Shown: positions 23,529-37,309 of the stretch, in pieces
Layout: each line of letters opens with the position of its first letter
How positions within the stretch are numbered: position 1 is the first letter of the stretch
NCBI GenBank assembly: GCA_963669155.1
Contig: OZ022576.1
Location: 33,353,847-33,417,846 of the forward strand
Reading direction: 5' to 3'
Origin: Arbacia lixula
Lineage: Eukaryota; Echinodermata; Echinoidea; Arbacioida; Arbaciidae
DNA length: 64,000 nt
Position numbers and translations under genes: made by a program
The notes under the pieces: generated by a model
The model's input: only the letters and a program-made list of their open reading frames with translations
Database searches by the model: none
Told to the model about the DNA's origin: nothing

Positions 23529-24928
23529 CAGGCATATAAGGTGCATGATCTGGTTAGATTAGGAATATACTCATCCTTCCAAGTACACATGATCATCACC
23601 GGAGAGGAACAAATGTCTCTAAGGGTAAGAGTACGGACGGGACTCCCTGCAAAAATCATCAGCTCTTACCCGTTAGACCACAGTGTTCTCTTCAGGATCA
23701 TAAATCATTAAACAATCCACAGCCTGATATAAAATGGCTTGTTAATCATATTAATGGACTCTTTTTAGAAACGTTCTTTTATAGGCCTACAGATAATAAT
23801 CGGTTCATGTGATTCAGGAGGACCAATCAGGATGCAAGACAGTAGGAGCATTCTGAGTTTGACTCAAGGCCATCTTGGCCATTAACGCCGCCTTCCCGTG
23901 TTCACAAATAGGGAACTATGACTTGAAATGACAAAACCCGAGGATTCGGGAACTCGACTTCTTTCTATTTGGTACACAAGTTACCAACAATTGCAATTAC
24001 TACTTTGTCATTATCATTATTTAATTTCATCGTATCTTTGTTCTATTTTTTGTTTGTTGGGAGTGTGATTCTCAATACTCCTGTCTACTCCTGGCTACTC
24101 TCTGAGTCTTCGGTATACTACTGTTGCGATAATGCCTCAGTGGCATGAAGTCAGTTCAATAAGTTGCTTCTTATTAATGATGGTCTTCCTATAACGTTTC
24201 ATTTACTCGGAAAAAACGCAGGTATCACGTATGAAACATGTTCAATATCACTTTTTTTGAATGCTCGCTAAGCCTTCGCCAACGATCTTATCTCACTCAT
24301 CATATTTGTTCAATCCAAAAGATTGATTCTTTCGTGATACTAATTCAAAACTGTAACATAAGAATGCTGATAGGTAAGTATAGGAAAGAATACTGCATAA
24401 CTACCTCTCTTGACAAACATGAAGATCGTATATTCTTTGACTGTGTTATAGCTCTTTCAAACATCTTGAGGGCTATTATTTTGTTCACTTATACCCATGA
24501 CATTGACGCATATATGATTTGTGTATTTAGCTAAATACCTAAATCGGGATTTAGAAGACTCGACAACAGTCACTTTCTGATGTGTGCTGAGCATATGTAG
24601 CTTCTGTACCCATCCACGAACGAAAATTCGAAAATTCCACTAACTCCAACAGCTATAGTAGCTTTTTATCGTCTACCTATCATTTTCGTTGACACACCTG
24701 GTCTTCTAGGCAATACAGGAACAGACACAAAGAAAAATTACAATTTCTCACACGTGATCTTACTGACAGGACCTGATGTTGATATTGTATAATATTTATA
24801 GACTCAATGCGTGGCCCAAAATAGGTCTAAACGAGCAATGTGCTTTCTCGGTATCATAAAACTGAATCTCCCGCGCGCGCCTGTAATCACTCACTCAACC
24901 CCGCCATTTTGTTTTGGAATAGGGGAAA

Positions 24929-24944
24929 GGGGGGGGGGGGGGGG
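24929..24944. repeat. G16 homopolymer
   Basis: Sixteen consecutive G preceded by AGGGGAAA. Confidence 0.95.
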
Positions 24945-27831
24945 TTGAGCTCGGTACTGTGACGATTATTTTTCGGCGAGGAACGCACCATAATTAGGAG
25001 TGGAACATGTCTGGAGAGCTTTCAAAATAGCCCGAATGGCCGAACGAGAGGTGCGAATTAATTGCAAGTGAGGGGGAAATTATTCCCAATCCTTCTGAAA
25101 AGCGCAATGCCGAATCGCATTGGGCTTGTTCCTGAGTTCACCCTCGCAAGAGAAACAAGAAATGCATTTAGCAGCCCCTGGAAAAACAACCTCGAGACTC
25201 TCATAATCTCGTTCTGGAATGGATTAATCGAAAAGAAATGTAATTTCGAGATTCATTTTTCCAAAATATAAGTATGATATGATGCGCATATTCCTCCCAA
25301 GTTGTATGATGTTCATATGTTTCCGAACCTTGGATACGGTGGCCATTTTCCACTAGAAGGTATCCTCGATTCCAGGGCTTCTGAGAGCCCACGGACACCA
25401 AGGGACCATTGGTATCCAGCCAGTATCTTCGTCCAAATTCTCCCGGCCATCACGTGATCACTCCACTACCCCGGAAACTCGAGAAAAACGAGGGTTCCGT
25501 ATTCTTAAAGGAGAACTCCAATCCAAAAATAAGTTGCTTTCAAGAGAAGCAAAACAATTCCGAGAAAGAGAGCGACAAAAGTTTGATGAATATCGGACAA
25601 ATAATCATAATGAAGAATGCCAGGGCACTTCCCTGCTAATACTAAGCTTTTTCTTTTTCAAGAAACTAAGAAGAATGAATGGAAAAGCGCATTCCGAATC
25701 TTGATTTTAGTGGACGGGGGACACGTCCTTCATAAACACCAACAATTTCCTCTGTTTAAGTCATTGCGATGTCAATGGTAGTATAAGCAACCAATATGTT
25801 GATCATACTGGATGCTTAAATTGTGCTTTCATGATTCTTCCTTTTTTTTTTTTTTCTTACATTGGAACAAAATATTAATCTGTTATATAACACGCGGCCA
25901 ACATAATCTGTAATAACCAAATGAATACACTCCAGTATTAACATTCTTTCAATTCTGATGGCAGTCGCTTTCGTTCATTTAAATGTTGATTTTGTCCAAT
26001 GATCGTTATTGTACAAAGAGCAATAAAGCATACGTACAATGTTCATTAATCTTACTTTATGAAATTAAATTAATACAGTACTTGTTGTGAAAGTACGTTA
26101 TCATTTTCACCGAACAACAAAAAAAGAAAAGTGCAATATCTCTGCGTGCATGTACACAGGAAATAATGGGCATCGAGGGAATCAATATCGAGTGCCTGAT
26201 TGTGGTGGCTCAGCGCACCACCTGCTGCAGACGACTTGACCCGTGGCATTTCTCGTCTACTGTTCCCGCGCAGGGGCTTGCTCGGGGAAGAGCATGGCTT
26301 GTTTAAGGTAGAACATGGCTTGTTTCGGTAGAGACACGCCCTAATAAGACGTAATGTACTGTTGCCGCGCTATCATACGCGAACAAATGATTACGTTCGA
26401 TTGCTTTTTTTTGCAGTATGGACAAACGCCAGGATGGGCCTCTTTCACTGTCTACTAACACTGCAGCTATCCGAATGATTGTATTTGCTTTGTCAATGTT
26501 TGCGTTACGCATATATATCATGAAGGAAATGACTGATGGAGAATGACGATTGAGCGACGTCGACAATTATTTTGGCGGAGTTTGCCGAAGTGATGACATT
26601 TCTCTGGGCTGTTTAATTATGACAAACGCGACGTACAGAAAAACAAAACGAACGAAACGCCAGCACACAATGGCCCATGGCCACACGTGTGGACGCAAAA
26701 AATTACCGGTAATAAAATGTTTCAGTGGGTACACGCGATCTCCAATCAGTGAGATGAGAGGATATTTATATTTGGCTCGCAAGACGCGAAGGTATCTTAG
26801 TGCTAGATTGAATTATCGGACCAAAGTAGCCACAAATCATAGGTGAAGGTCTCCAAGACATTTCGGATGATCAAGGGCAAAGCCTGGAGATTAAACGCAG
26901 GTCTGAAATGAGTGGCGTAATAGTATGAAGGGCGCTTAGGCTAACGGCACCAGATGTCGTAACTTAGTCATTATCATGCTTGGTGAAACTCAATTGCCTC
27001 TTTTGATTAAAGACACAGAGTGAATCAAGGGAAGTATATGCTGAATAAAAGGTGCTTGTTGATGCTTCCTTCTATTGTATATTGAATTAAGTGCAAATGA
27101 ATTGTATTAGTGCATATATCGAGATTGATATTAGATAATATGGGCTTGCTTGTGTTCGTTCTGAATGACGTAACTGGTTATGTATCGTAGACAAAGAGAG
27201 CAATGGATTGGTAATCTACGCCTCATGTCTCACTCTCAGCCAATCACAATCGAGCCTTTTGTGACTTGACTAACACTGTAGTTGCAAACAGCTTCAAGTT
27301 ACATGATGTGATGCTAGCAAAGAGTCTGATATAAATGTGAGCAAGTTGCGATGAAGGTTCATATAAGTAAAATGAGAGTGCAGCTTATGTTTTATGTTGC
27401 TGTAGCAAGCAAGTTCTGCACTCACTCGTGTACAGTACCTGCTACAATTGCTGCTTGTTGGTATTTAATACAGAGTTTATATCTACCTGCGCATGTGAAA
27501 GCGCTTCAAACAGAACTAATGAAACGAATCTTAATGTGCCAGTGTGAAGTTTCTCCGTTTCATCCATTAGCTCCATTAAACGCCTCTCTTGAGGCAGGTG
27601 TAAGGAAATCAGGTGTGATAACGGTCATTGTAACGTGCTACAATAACGTTTATCAAACGAGAATTGAATTGAAATCCAGCGGAATTGCCCGTGTATATTG
27701 TTTGTGTTCATTCTCGACAATTCCAGTCCTGTTAACCTTCATGAACATAATACATGTTCAGAAGAATCCTAGCACACATCATACCGGCCGACATAAGAAG
27801 TATTCAATGGACGCATACTTTCGCCGTCAAA

Positions 27832-27882
<51 letters not shown>
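27832..27882. repeat. (ATG)17 trinucleotide repeat
   Basis: Seventeen uninterrupted ATG units. In one + strand frame it reads as a run of aspartates inside a 222-codon open frame (27351-28019) that shows no known domain. Confidence 0.95.
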
Positions 27883-27884
<2 letters not shown>

Positions 27885-28122
27885 TTCATAATGAGGAAGT
27901 CATATATCAGGGATCGCTACCATCTGTCGTTCGAATACTATTTCTATCCTTCGGCCTTGTCAGGATATAAAACTGTTCATGATAAAGTGCTCTCAATGAC
28001 TGAAAGTCGAAACTATTAGACAAATAAGTGGGTTGCATAATACACATGCCCTCTTTCAATACCCGTACATTTTCTTTGTTTCGAGCGACGATGAAGTGCC
28101 TATATCTAACGTATACTTGCTT

Positions 28123-28595
28123 TATATGGGTTACTGTCGTTTTAGCAGTTTGCTGTTTCTGACGGAATCGAGCGCCGACAAGGTTTATTTATTGTTCACG
28201 ACTGGCAGGAGTTCACGAGGATAAACAGAGAAGATAAACAACTCAAAGAAAACTCACTTTTAATTCTACAAGAAGACTTAAGTACGGGTGACATCCACCG
28301 TCATAACGGCTTAAAAGGCGCTAGGACGGTTCATTCACTTCGCATATTCGACTTCGCACTTCGCATATATGGGTTACTGTCGTTTTAACAGTTTGGTGTT
28401 TCTGACGGAATCGAGCGCCGACAAGGTTTATTTATTGTTCACGACTGGCAGGAGTTCACGAGGATAAACAGAGAAGATAAACAACTTAAAGAAAACTCAC
28501 TTTTAATTCTACAAGAAGACTTAAGTATGGGTGACATCCACCGTCATAACGGCTTAAAAGGCGCTAGGACGGTTCATTCACTTCGCACATTCGAC
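28123..28595. repeat. Tandem duplication of a 230-bp unit with LTR-like ends
   Basis: Copies at 28123-28352 and 28366-28595 (offset 243 bp, 13-bp spacer) differ at about 5 positions, so they are near 98% identical by eye. Within each unit a segment starts TGTCG; in copy 2 it ends CGACA (28378-28596, 219 bp). TG...CA borders plus AATAAATAAA on the minus strand near the TGTCG end resemble a solo LTR, but no flanking direct repeat or primer-binding site was found. A recent tandem duplication is certain; the LTR reading is not. Confidence 0.85.
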
Positions 28596-28596
28596 A

Positions 28597-30529
28597 CTAC
28601 TTACAATCTAAATGTTTCTCCGACGCCAATTAAAAGTTGAATTCTCATGTGGTGCTAATCTAGAATTCATCGACAGATAGCAATTTACAGCCTGCCCAGC
28701 GAACTGGTAATAACCTAGATCGGGGGAAGTGATTTCCGTTCGTATTGAAGCGCGTTAGTCCTCTTTCTTCTCTCTCTGCCTCTCCTGGTGAGATCCCATA
28801 CAATCGGCTGCACCTTTCTCGTCGTGCAGGAAGCGAGTGTGAAGGTGGAAGATCCATTGAGAGATGCAGAAGAGTACATGGGCACACATGAGGTGTGATT
28901 CTGCTAAACCGTTATTAAAACGGTGCGACATTCGTTCATTGCGGCTCAGGAAAATATGGATTGCTACCCCCGATTTTCCAGAAGGTTATTAATTGTCTTT
29001 CTATTTTAGGCATTAAAAGGCGCCGGTAATTTTTTTTTTGGTGGTGGTGAAGTATCAAATATTGTTTCTTAATTTTTATGGCGAGGTAAAGCAATTTTCG
29101 ATTTAAAATTAACGTTTAAAGAAGCCGCAAACCGCTTAGTAGTTTTCACACAAACACACTCTCACACATGTGAAGAACTACATGCAAATAAAGCACATAT
29201 GCACATTCACACATACAAACACGCATACAAACACACACACACAAACACATATTCCGATCATCGTAATCGGTGGCATTCTCAGTATCGTTATCGCTATCAC
29301 CATGTTACTATTATTCTCTCACCTCTATGGAAAAAAAAAATCACCATTCTTATAATTTTTATCATCGTTAGATAAGGAGAAGAATTGCTTTTTTTGATTG
29401 TGATCATGGTTAGTCAGAGTATCATCTTTATCAACGCTGTGATATCAAGTGTTATATTGAGTAAAAATTTAAGGAATTGGAGCAAAGTGCAACATTGCAT
29501 TAAATACATTACGTGGGATTGATTCGCAATGAAACGAGAAATAAAGATATAAAGATAAAGATACAGATATCTCGTAAGATTAGGAGATATAGGTGGTCGA
29601 CAATATCTGCCGCAACCAATGAAACAGCTAACGTTCAGCAGCGTCAGCTCGATACACAGTAACTAATTTCATTTTCCCGCTTTATTGGGTGAGCGTCGTG
29701 TGCAATGAAACTTAGATTATGTAATCCCTACTTCGTTTCATTCGTTTTAAAGTTCCTCCTTGCATTCCTTTGCATATATACACGCTGAAGTCGAAAAGTC
29801 TCTTCGAAGCTTAGCTGAGGTGAGGAACGTTATTAAAAAAACGCTTGGTGAAAGAAATAGGTCACACCACATGAGATTATATTTCACGGCTTAGCAAGTT
29901 AATCAAAAATAGCAGCTTCTGCGAACCCTTCCACAGTATAGATCTAAAGAGTTAATGTGCCAGGTTTGAGTATGTCGGGCGAACATAAAGCTTCGCTCGA
30001 CCGTGGTTCATTACGCCATTTATTGATGGCTTGCAGTGTTCAGTTTCGGATTAGAGAGATATAACTAAATTGCGGAGAAGATATACATTTCAGATCATCA
30101 TCTCCGGTGAGATGGAGCATGGCCGGAATGTACATGGCATTGGACCGCATTCCATTCTACTTTAAGTCTCTATTTAGCTGCCAGCTTTCCCCTCTCAATC
30201 AGATGTTCTGCTTTTGAATATATATTTTAAAATGCGGTTGACGCGGTACCGTAGTCCTTACAAAGAGTACTGCAGAATATTCTGAGGTTAAAAACGTTTA
30301 TTTTTGTTTTATCAAAAGAAATCTCCTAAGACACCCCTTAAGCCTTTACATGACCATTCTTTGTTTCCAAATTCTTAATATGCAGGGAAACAATATGCCA
30401 GCTTAGTGGATTATCAACTGGAAAAAAAGGCAGAAAACGTAGCTGTCATACAACACATTTCCTTTATCGGGCCCTATTCACATATTCCTTTCTTTTTTGA
30501 TATCTCAGTTCTGACCGCAGGCACTGAAG

Positions 30530-30575
<46 letters not shown>

Positions 30576-31424
30576 AAAGAGAGAGTGATAAGGAGAGAAG
30601 GAGAGGGAGAAGAAGGAGAAGAAAAAGAAGAAAAAAAGAAAGCCTGCTAACAAGAGCGATGACACGTCTTTGCGTGGACCGAGCGCTGGTTATTAAACCC
30701 GAAAGACAAAAATACCCGTGCACTTTGCCTCTGACCAGGTTTATGAGGCGCAGACGTAAGACGTATAATCCGAGACATTTATTTTAATTAACGGTACGGT
30801 AACGGATGGACGAACCTGTGATAGTCATCAGCTAGATTTCTGGATTTTGGATTTGACCAAATTTGCCTCGTGCTGCCTGACCCCTTAAGATTGATAAGCG
30901 TACTGACGGACGGACGGATGGACGGATGAGGTTTGCGCTGCAGATGGAAAAGATTAATGGGCCAAACGCGGTTTATTCAACTGTGAAATATATCGTCAAT
31001 GTATACTTAGTGTTTTGCTCTCATTTTTGCTTCCGATCAAAACTATATTTTAACAAGCGAAACGTGATCAGCTTGGTTTTCCCCCTTTCACCTGCTCTTA
31101 TTTCTTAGCTGAAGTGTTGCCACGCTTGGTCACGTTTTGTGAGTTAACGATTTGATAAATACTTTTAGCGCCAATATATTCAGGAGTTGATTGCATTTTG
31201 TAAGCCTTTCTCAGTCACTTTATGTTAATTAAGCGCCTCTTAATGATGAATATATTAACCGCCTTCCCTGTTGTATCTCTCATTTCTTCTTTAAAACGTT
31301 ATTATTGCATACTTTGTGTTAATATTTTGCAAGACCATTTAAATGTTTAGGTGATGTGTGCAGTAGAATGATGTAAGAGATTGTGGCAATGTTACGAAAC
31401 AAATAAGACACGTAAATTTACGGT
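28597..31424. other. Non-coding intronic stretch
   Basis: CA-rich microsatellite-like DNA at 29150-29250, the GA tract at 30528, and a short GGAC/GGAT repeat at 30905-30930. No gene seen. Confidence 0.5.
30528..30641. repeat. (GA)n polypurine tract
   Basis: GA repeat grading into AAG- and AAAG-rich purine sequence. Confidence 0.95.
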
Positions 31425-32455
31425 CGGATCTCTGTGCATGCTGAATTGATTATGTTAAAGCATTTTACACGGTCCAACATCTAGCACTACTGAAAGTATT
31501 AGACTCACTGGAAATTGACGGAAAAGAAATTGAATTAATCATAAATTAATTAAAAACCTCTATTGGAATCAGCTCGCAGCCATCAAAACTGATGGGAAGA
31601 TAAGCAACTGGATCAAATAGAACGTGGTATTAGACAAGATTGTATTCTTTCTTCAGATTTATTCTTGCTCTACACCGAAGTCAACATAGCAAACGTCAGA
31701 TACGCAGATGATACGCTCATATTTGCTTACTCTGAAGAGAAATTGCAAGCTCTCTTGGACACAGTTGTCATAGAGGGTGAGATGAAAGGATTTTAATTAA
31801 ATCGTAAAAAGTCCTTTTATCTTGTCTTCTGTAAAATATCTCCAGTTCCACCATGCAGGATTAAAATAAATGGTGAAACTCTAGAACAGGTAGATACGTT
31901 CACATATCTAGGCAGTGTTGTTACGTCTGACAGAAGGTGGGGAAAATAGATCAAACGCCGAATTGGGAATCTGCATCTAAGTCTACATTCAAGAAAATGG
32001 AGAGGACACTGACAACTAGGTATCTTACTCTCCCTACCAAATATAGATTGTTGCACTTCTTTATTTGGTCCACGCTTCTTTCTGGATCGGAATGCTGGAC
32101 TATAAGTAAATCCATGCAGCAGCGCTTGGAAGCCAGGTAAATGTGGTTTCTCCGTAGGATAATGAGAGTATCGTGGACTGATCATATTACAAATGAAGAT
32201 GTTAAAGGAAGACAAAAGTCATTCCGAAATTTATTCAAACAATTGCCACAAGACAGGTAAGTTTCCTAGGCCACATAATTCGAAAGAATGCTCTTGAGAA
32301 AATCGCCCTCACTGGTGTTGTTCAGGGACGTTCAGAGGACGACAGAAACTGACTTTTCTCTTTAGGCTCAGAGATGCCACTGGCACAAGGCATCTCGATA
32401 TCATACGCCACTGCCAGCAAAAAGAGGTATTCATTCTGGCACGCTACTCCAATTG
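31425..32455 (+). pseudogene. Degenerate RTE-like LINE reverse transcriptase fragment
   Basis: Joined over several frameshifts and stops, the + strand still reads like the reverse transcriptase of an endonuclease/RT non-LTR retrotransposon. IDYVKAF (from 31445) matches RT motif I, where YxKAFD is usual. RGIRQDCILSSDLF (about 31620-31665) is a decayed RQGCxLSPxLF motif. VRYADDT (about 31695-31715) is the catalytic YADD box. FTYLGSVVTSD and IKRRIG follow (about 31900-31970), then LSGSECWTISKSMQQRLEA and MWFLRRIMRVSWTDHITNED near 32080-32200. The latter block is what I associate with RTE-type elements. Endonuclease domain and element ends are not visible. In-frame stops show it is dead. It lies sense-oriented in the probable receptor intron. 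Confidence 0.85.
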
Positions 32456-34686
32456 ATCATAAACATTGTTAAAGTAGTTATTAACTTCCAAATGAGCAAG
32501 TCGTGTGAAGGGAACATGACTTTACGCAGGGAATCTTAAGGCGAATTTGCATCAACTCTTACAAATTGTGTGTCTGCACTACGATCGCATCTGCATGCCG
32601 CCTTAATGAATGAGCTGTCTATAATGTATGTTACTGGGCTCACAGTACCTACCGGGAGACACCGTATATACACCACCTTTCCTATATCACGGCCACATTA
32701 CCAGCTTGACCAGAGACGCCAAATTGGGTTCTTCATGACGGTTTTAAATATTCATCACTTTTAAATTACCTGTCTGATTTAACCGACACTTCACCTGATC
32801 CACTGCTCTGATTTACCTCCCCTACCTTGAAACACCTTTCCATTTGATTTATCTGTCTTTTTACTGGACGAACAATTGCGTTGATTAAGACATATTACTG
32901 TGAATAGAAAAGGAAGCAATGAAGCATATGTCGTCTGCCGTTATCATCAACAATAACGACAACGTCAACCAATCTGTATTGCTGATAAACAGCCAGTTTT
33001 AGCTCTATCTGCAAGATGAAGATACAGTACTCCATCAGCATTGACGTTGGTATCATATCGGTTTCAGCTAGTTTAACGCCATTTACCAAGTCGAGACAGT
33101 GGGCGCGTCGGATTAACGTACGATCTCTCCCGATAAGAATATTTAAATCAAATTCAACATAACGCCACACGCTCTAATCATTGGTGGGGTATATCTTTAA
33201 ACGTGTTGTCTCCCCCTCCTGAACGGTTGATGATACCCGGACACACCGATGGTGCGGGGGTTGTGCAGAGGAATGACACATTAGACGGAGGGCCGCCTTG
33301 TTGTCATCGTGATTGTAGTATTAGTGGGCGTGGAAAGTAGATACGGCAAAGTGGAAACATTCATGTAATTGATGACCAAGATTACTGTCATGTCGGCGCG
33401 AGTAAGTGGCTAGACAGGATCGGATACTCCACAGTGGTGTCTGTACATCACGTATACAAACAGTAGTATTACAGTAGCGTGCCTCTTGTACCATGTATAC
33501 CCTAGTGAACTATGAATAACTTTACGACAATGGGGGAAGGACGTTTTAACGCCCAAACCTATTTACACCACTGTATGATACCCATACCCACATGTATTTC
33601 GTTCACGTTGTTAACTCTTATTGAATTGAATTTAATGCATTCTTTTTTCCACGTGCTTTAAACAAAATATCTTTTTTAAAAATCATGAAAATAACAAGTT
33701 AGCAGACATGATAAATAAAGACAGTACTAATCAAGGAAAGTATAATGCATAGATGATATAATTTACAAAGGTTTCTTGTACATTTGTATTACCGAAAAAA
33801 TATATTACAAAAATAATATAAATATAAATATGATATTCTGATATTCAAAGGACTTGAAAACCCTATGGACTTATTTCATGTTTCCATGGCAATAATAAAG
33901 AGAGAGTTAAGAGAGCAAAATTATATGGAGGTAGAATAAAATGAGTGACCGTCAGCCTGTAACTAATTGGCGGTGCACGGCTTGCAATGGACGCCTCCTA
34001 GACTTTCAAACACGCATTGTTCTTTAAAACGATGCGTGTTTCAACTCTCAATCAAAACGGGAAGAAAACAAAGGGACTCGTTTTTCGTAGTGGGGTGAGT
34101 TGTTGGCATTACACATTTAACGTTCATAATGAATTAATACAATATGAGGGAGGTGCTTTTGACTCGCTTAAACTTATACGTGGACGAATCATGCTGTGAT
34201 GTTTCACAACATATTCTCAATAGTTTAAAGAACTATAAGATTTACGTGAAATTTTTTACAAGGTGGTGGGGTGAAAGGGGGGGGGGGGGGAGGTTCCCCT
34301 GGGAGCATTCCTGGTAGTCGAGAGAGAGGCACTAAAAGAGGAAACTAACACTTTATTTCAAGGGCATTTTAATTACGTTTAGTGTGGAGGAGAAGGGGTG
34401 ACATTCTGCAGAGCTAATGGACTTTTTATTCATGAAGAGATACCTGCGCTATTTCCACTTGTGAGGAATTTTGTCGTGCTATTAACGATCATGGTTATCG
34501 ATAGTTCACTGGATGACAGTACTGTGTATAGCAATCAAGTGTACAACATGACGATGGTAGAAAACTAAGTATATCGTAATGTTGATCAGCAGTTGGAATG
34601 TGCTGCAGAATATGTGAGTCGGATTTGGCACGAGTGATACTAAAAGCCTGTCACTTATTGCGTTAAGTGCATGTTCGTGCTTTACG
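32456..34686. other. Non-coding intronic stretch
   Basis: AT-rich DNA with a G14 run at 34277-34290. Nothing else is supported. Confidence 0.5.
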
Positions 34687-34932
34687 CGTGTGTGTTTGTA
34701 TGTATGTGTCTGTGCGCGCGCGCGTGTGTGTGTGTGTGTATGTATGTGTGTGTGTGCGTGTGTGTGTGTGCGTGTGTGTGTGTGCTTGCGTGCATGTGTG
34801 CATGCGGGCCGGTGTGCGTATCGTGTGTATGTAGGTGTGTAGAAATATGTATGTGCATGTGTGTTTGTATATGAGTGAAAGTGTGTGGTGTATGGGTGTG
34901 AGTGTGTGTGTGTGTGTGTGTATGTGTGTGTA
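34687..34932. repeat. Long degenerate (GT)n tract
   Basis: About 245 bp of GT with TATG, GC and CATG interruptions. A 161-codon minus-strand frame through it is a repeat translation. The TTAA-bounded element at 34969 follows closely. Confidence 0.9.
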
Positions 34933-34968
34933 ATTGTGAGAGAGTGTGGGTTCATATTGTAATATGCT

Positions 34969-35067
34969 TTAACCCTCTGAATACCAGACAAACTGCTGTT
35001 CTATGTGGTTCGTGTGCATTATGTGCAAAAAAATAAAAAAGAAACATAATGGCGCCTACAGAGTTAA
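34969..35067 (+). mobile_element. Short TTAA-bounded element, copy c (99 bp)
   Basis: Starts TTAACCCTCTGAATACCAGA and ends ATGGCGCCTACAGAGTTAA. It contains TTCTATGTGGTTCGTGTGCA and an A-rich stretch absent from shorter copies. It is the clearest reference copy for the first subfamily. Confidence 0.6.
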
Positions 35068-37309
35068 TGCAGTTTGCCATTCCACTGACTCGTGCGTACC
35101 ATGTACTCTGAGCATAACAGACTTGTGGTGGTAGGTTGGTGGGCGCCCCATTCGTCATGTCACAGCAGACGATATGAAGAAACAAGCCTTAGACGATAGG
35201 TCCCTTGGCGGGAAATGTACTGCCTGCCCAACGAAAATCACATCACTTCTCGTCGAAATTATGTGGATAGGGTTCCTGATATGAACGATAAATATATATG
35301 CACTCATGATAATGCAGTCCATTACATTATATGCGTGGTGATTGATGGAGCGATGTTGATTTTAGAACTTAATGACTTCACTCATGCGTGCCAATGATTA
35401 ACAAAGAGCAAATGGCTCTAAAAAAACATTTCATTTCACATTACTTACATCAGATATCGGAATGCCACTAGCTTACCGAGATACTTTGTCTAAAATTGCA
35501 ATAGTATAGTGTTTTTTTGCTCCAACACGCACTTAAGTTGATTTGTTCATCAGGCATACGCTAATCATAAGCTACGTCCTTGAATCTTTCACAGATGATA
35601 TCTTAAGCATGCATGAATATTGTATCACTTTTAAAACCCCAAACATAACATTTTGTAAATACCACGTAAAAGAAAACGAAATAATGTATAAGAGCTTCTC
35701 TCACAATATCATAACATGAAACTGACGGAATTATAGTGATCGCTAGATTCCAGTAGTCTAGAGACCCCAGGCCGCAATAAGGGAGTATAAAAAAGGGGTT
35801 GCTATGAGAGGAAGAAAACACCATCGACAAGGATACATCGACAACCTGTGAAGAAGTGTAAGATAAGCACATTCCCCGTCACACATCTGCGAAGATGTGT
35901 TGCGTAGTTGGCATCGGTTGCCTATAACGGAGAGCGCGCGCCTTCCCTTTTCTCCTTAACCACCGCCTCCCCCTTCCCCCTCCCCTTCCCCTCCCATTCC
36001 TCCCACCCATCTCTCAATACCCAGCATAACGGGGGGCATAACGAACTTCACTGCTCGAATGGTAAATAAAAGGTCTGTCAACCTTAGCCTCAGACATTCA
36101 AGGTTAATCCCTTCATCTATTTTAAGCGCAGAGAAAATGAAGGTAATTTTGGATGAATTGTGAAGATTCTAATTAATTATATACGGACGTTGGGTTTGAA
36201 TGACAGGGATATATGGGAGGCCTGTTGCCGTCAGCTGCTCGTTGATTAGAATACAACAAGGGTGGTTGTTGTTGGTGGTGGGGGGGGGGGGCTATATACT
36301 GTTTGTTACAGGGGTGAGATGGTGGTGGAGCGTTTCTCAATTAATGTTTACATTGTTTGTGTAAAAACGACACAAACTATAAAGGATTATGACGGTAATT
36401 GATGTGTGTGATTATCCAGAAAGTAGGTTGTAAGTACTGGAAAGTCCAGTGGTGTGAGGTGTGCGCAATAAAATGAGGTCAATTGCCTTCAATTTAAGTA
36501 GTACAGTACATGTGTGATGGACTTTGAGCGAATGTTGAAAGCCTTATCGTAGTATTTGACTTCAAATTACAAAAAATGATCGTCATTTACAAAAAAATAT
36601 TTCAATGTAGAAGTTGAAGGTGTAACGAAATAAGTAGTCTTATAAAGAAAGGCATTATACTCTTGACAGCTGAAGTAAAACATGTTAAGATCAAACCACC
36701 TGTTCTTACTTTCATTAAAATGAAATGTTGAGGGTTTTTTTTTATAATTCCCAAAGAAAGGGTACGAATTAATATGAAATTCAAATGCATATATGAGCTC
36801 GCATCACACCCTGATTCTTGCATTACGTGTTGGAAATGTTATGAAAGGAGTGATAGGAACAAATGTGTGTCACAGGGTGTGTTTAAGAAAGTGGATATTT
36901 TAAGGGAGCAGGGATCATCATGAAAAAAAGCCTTAAAACCAATGAAAATCACTTTCTCATTTATTGAAATGTATTTGTACCTTTCCACAAGCCCGCGGTT
37001 CTGATTTGTTTCCTTCAACAAGGGAATATCAATTCTACCCACATGCTCACATGTCATATAGATACATGTATATGTAATATGAAGACTGTTCATGCGCTTT
37101 TACGTCCAGTCGTACAGTCGTCTACCTCCAGCTTCTCAAGTGACCATCACTCTGCAAAAGTAACAATTGGAAGCAAATAGGATTTACTCCGACGGATAAG
37201 TAAGTAAAAAGACTCCACGTCAAATTAAAGTGCAGCATCTACAGGCTTACCACATTATGAGTGCACTTCTCTCGGCGCGGGAAGGAGCTGCACTTATTTC
37301 ATTTCAGCC

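Larger units (their letters stand above)
23086..28122. other. Non-coding intronic stretch
   Basis: Holds the G16 run, the 18-bp palindrome, the (ATG)17 tract and a short repeated GAACATGGCTTGTTT-like word near 26290-26330. No gene was recognised. 25000-25270 is repeat-free and could be regulatory, without firm evidence. Confidence 0.5.

Noticed and set aside
34506-34991. 161-codon His/Thr-rich minus-strand frame
   Set aside because: Translation of the degenerate GT microsatellite.
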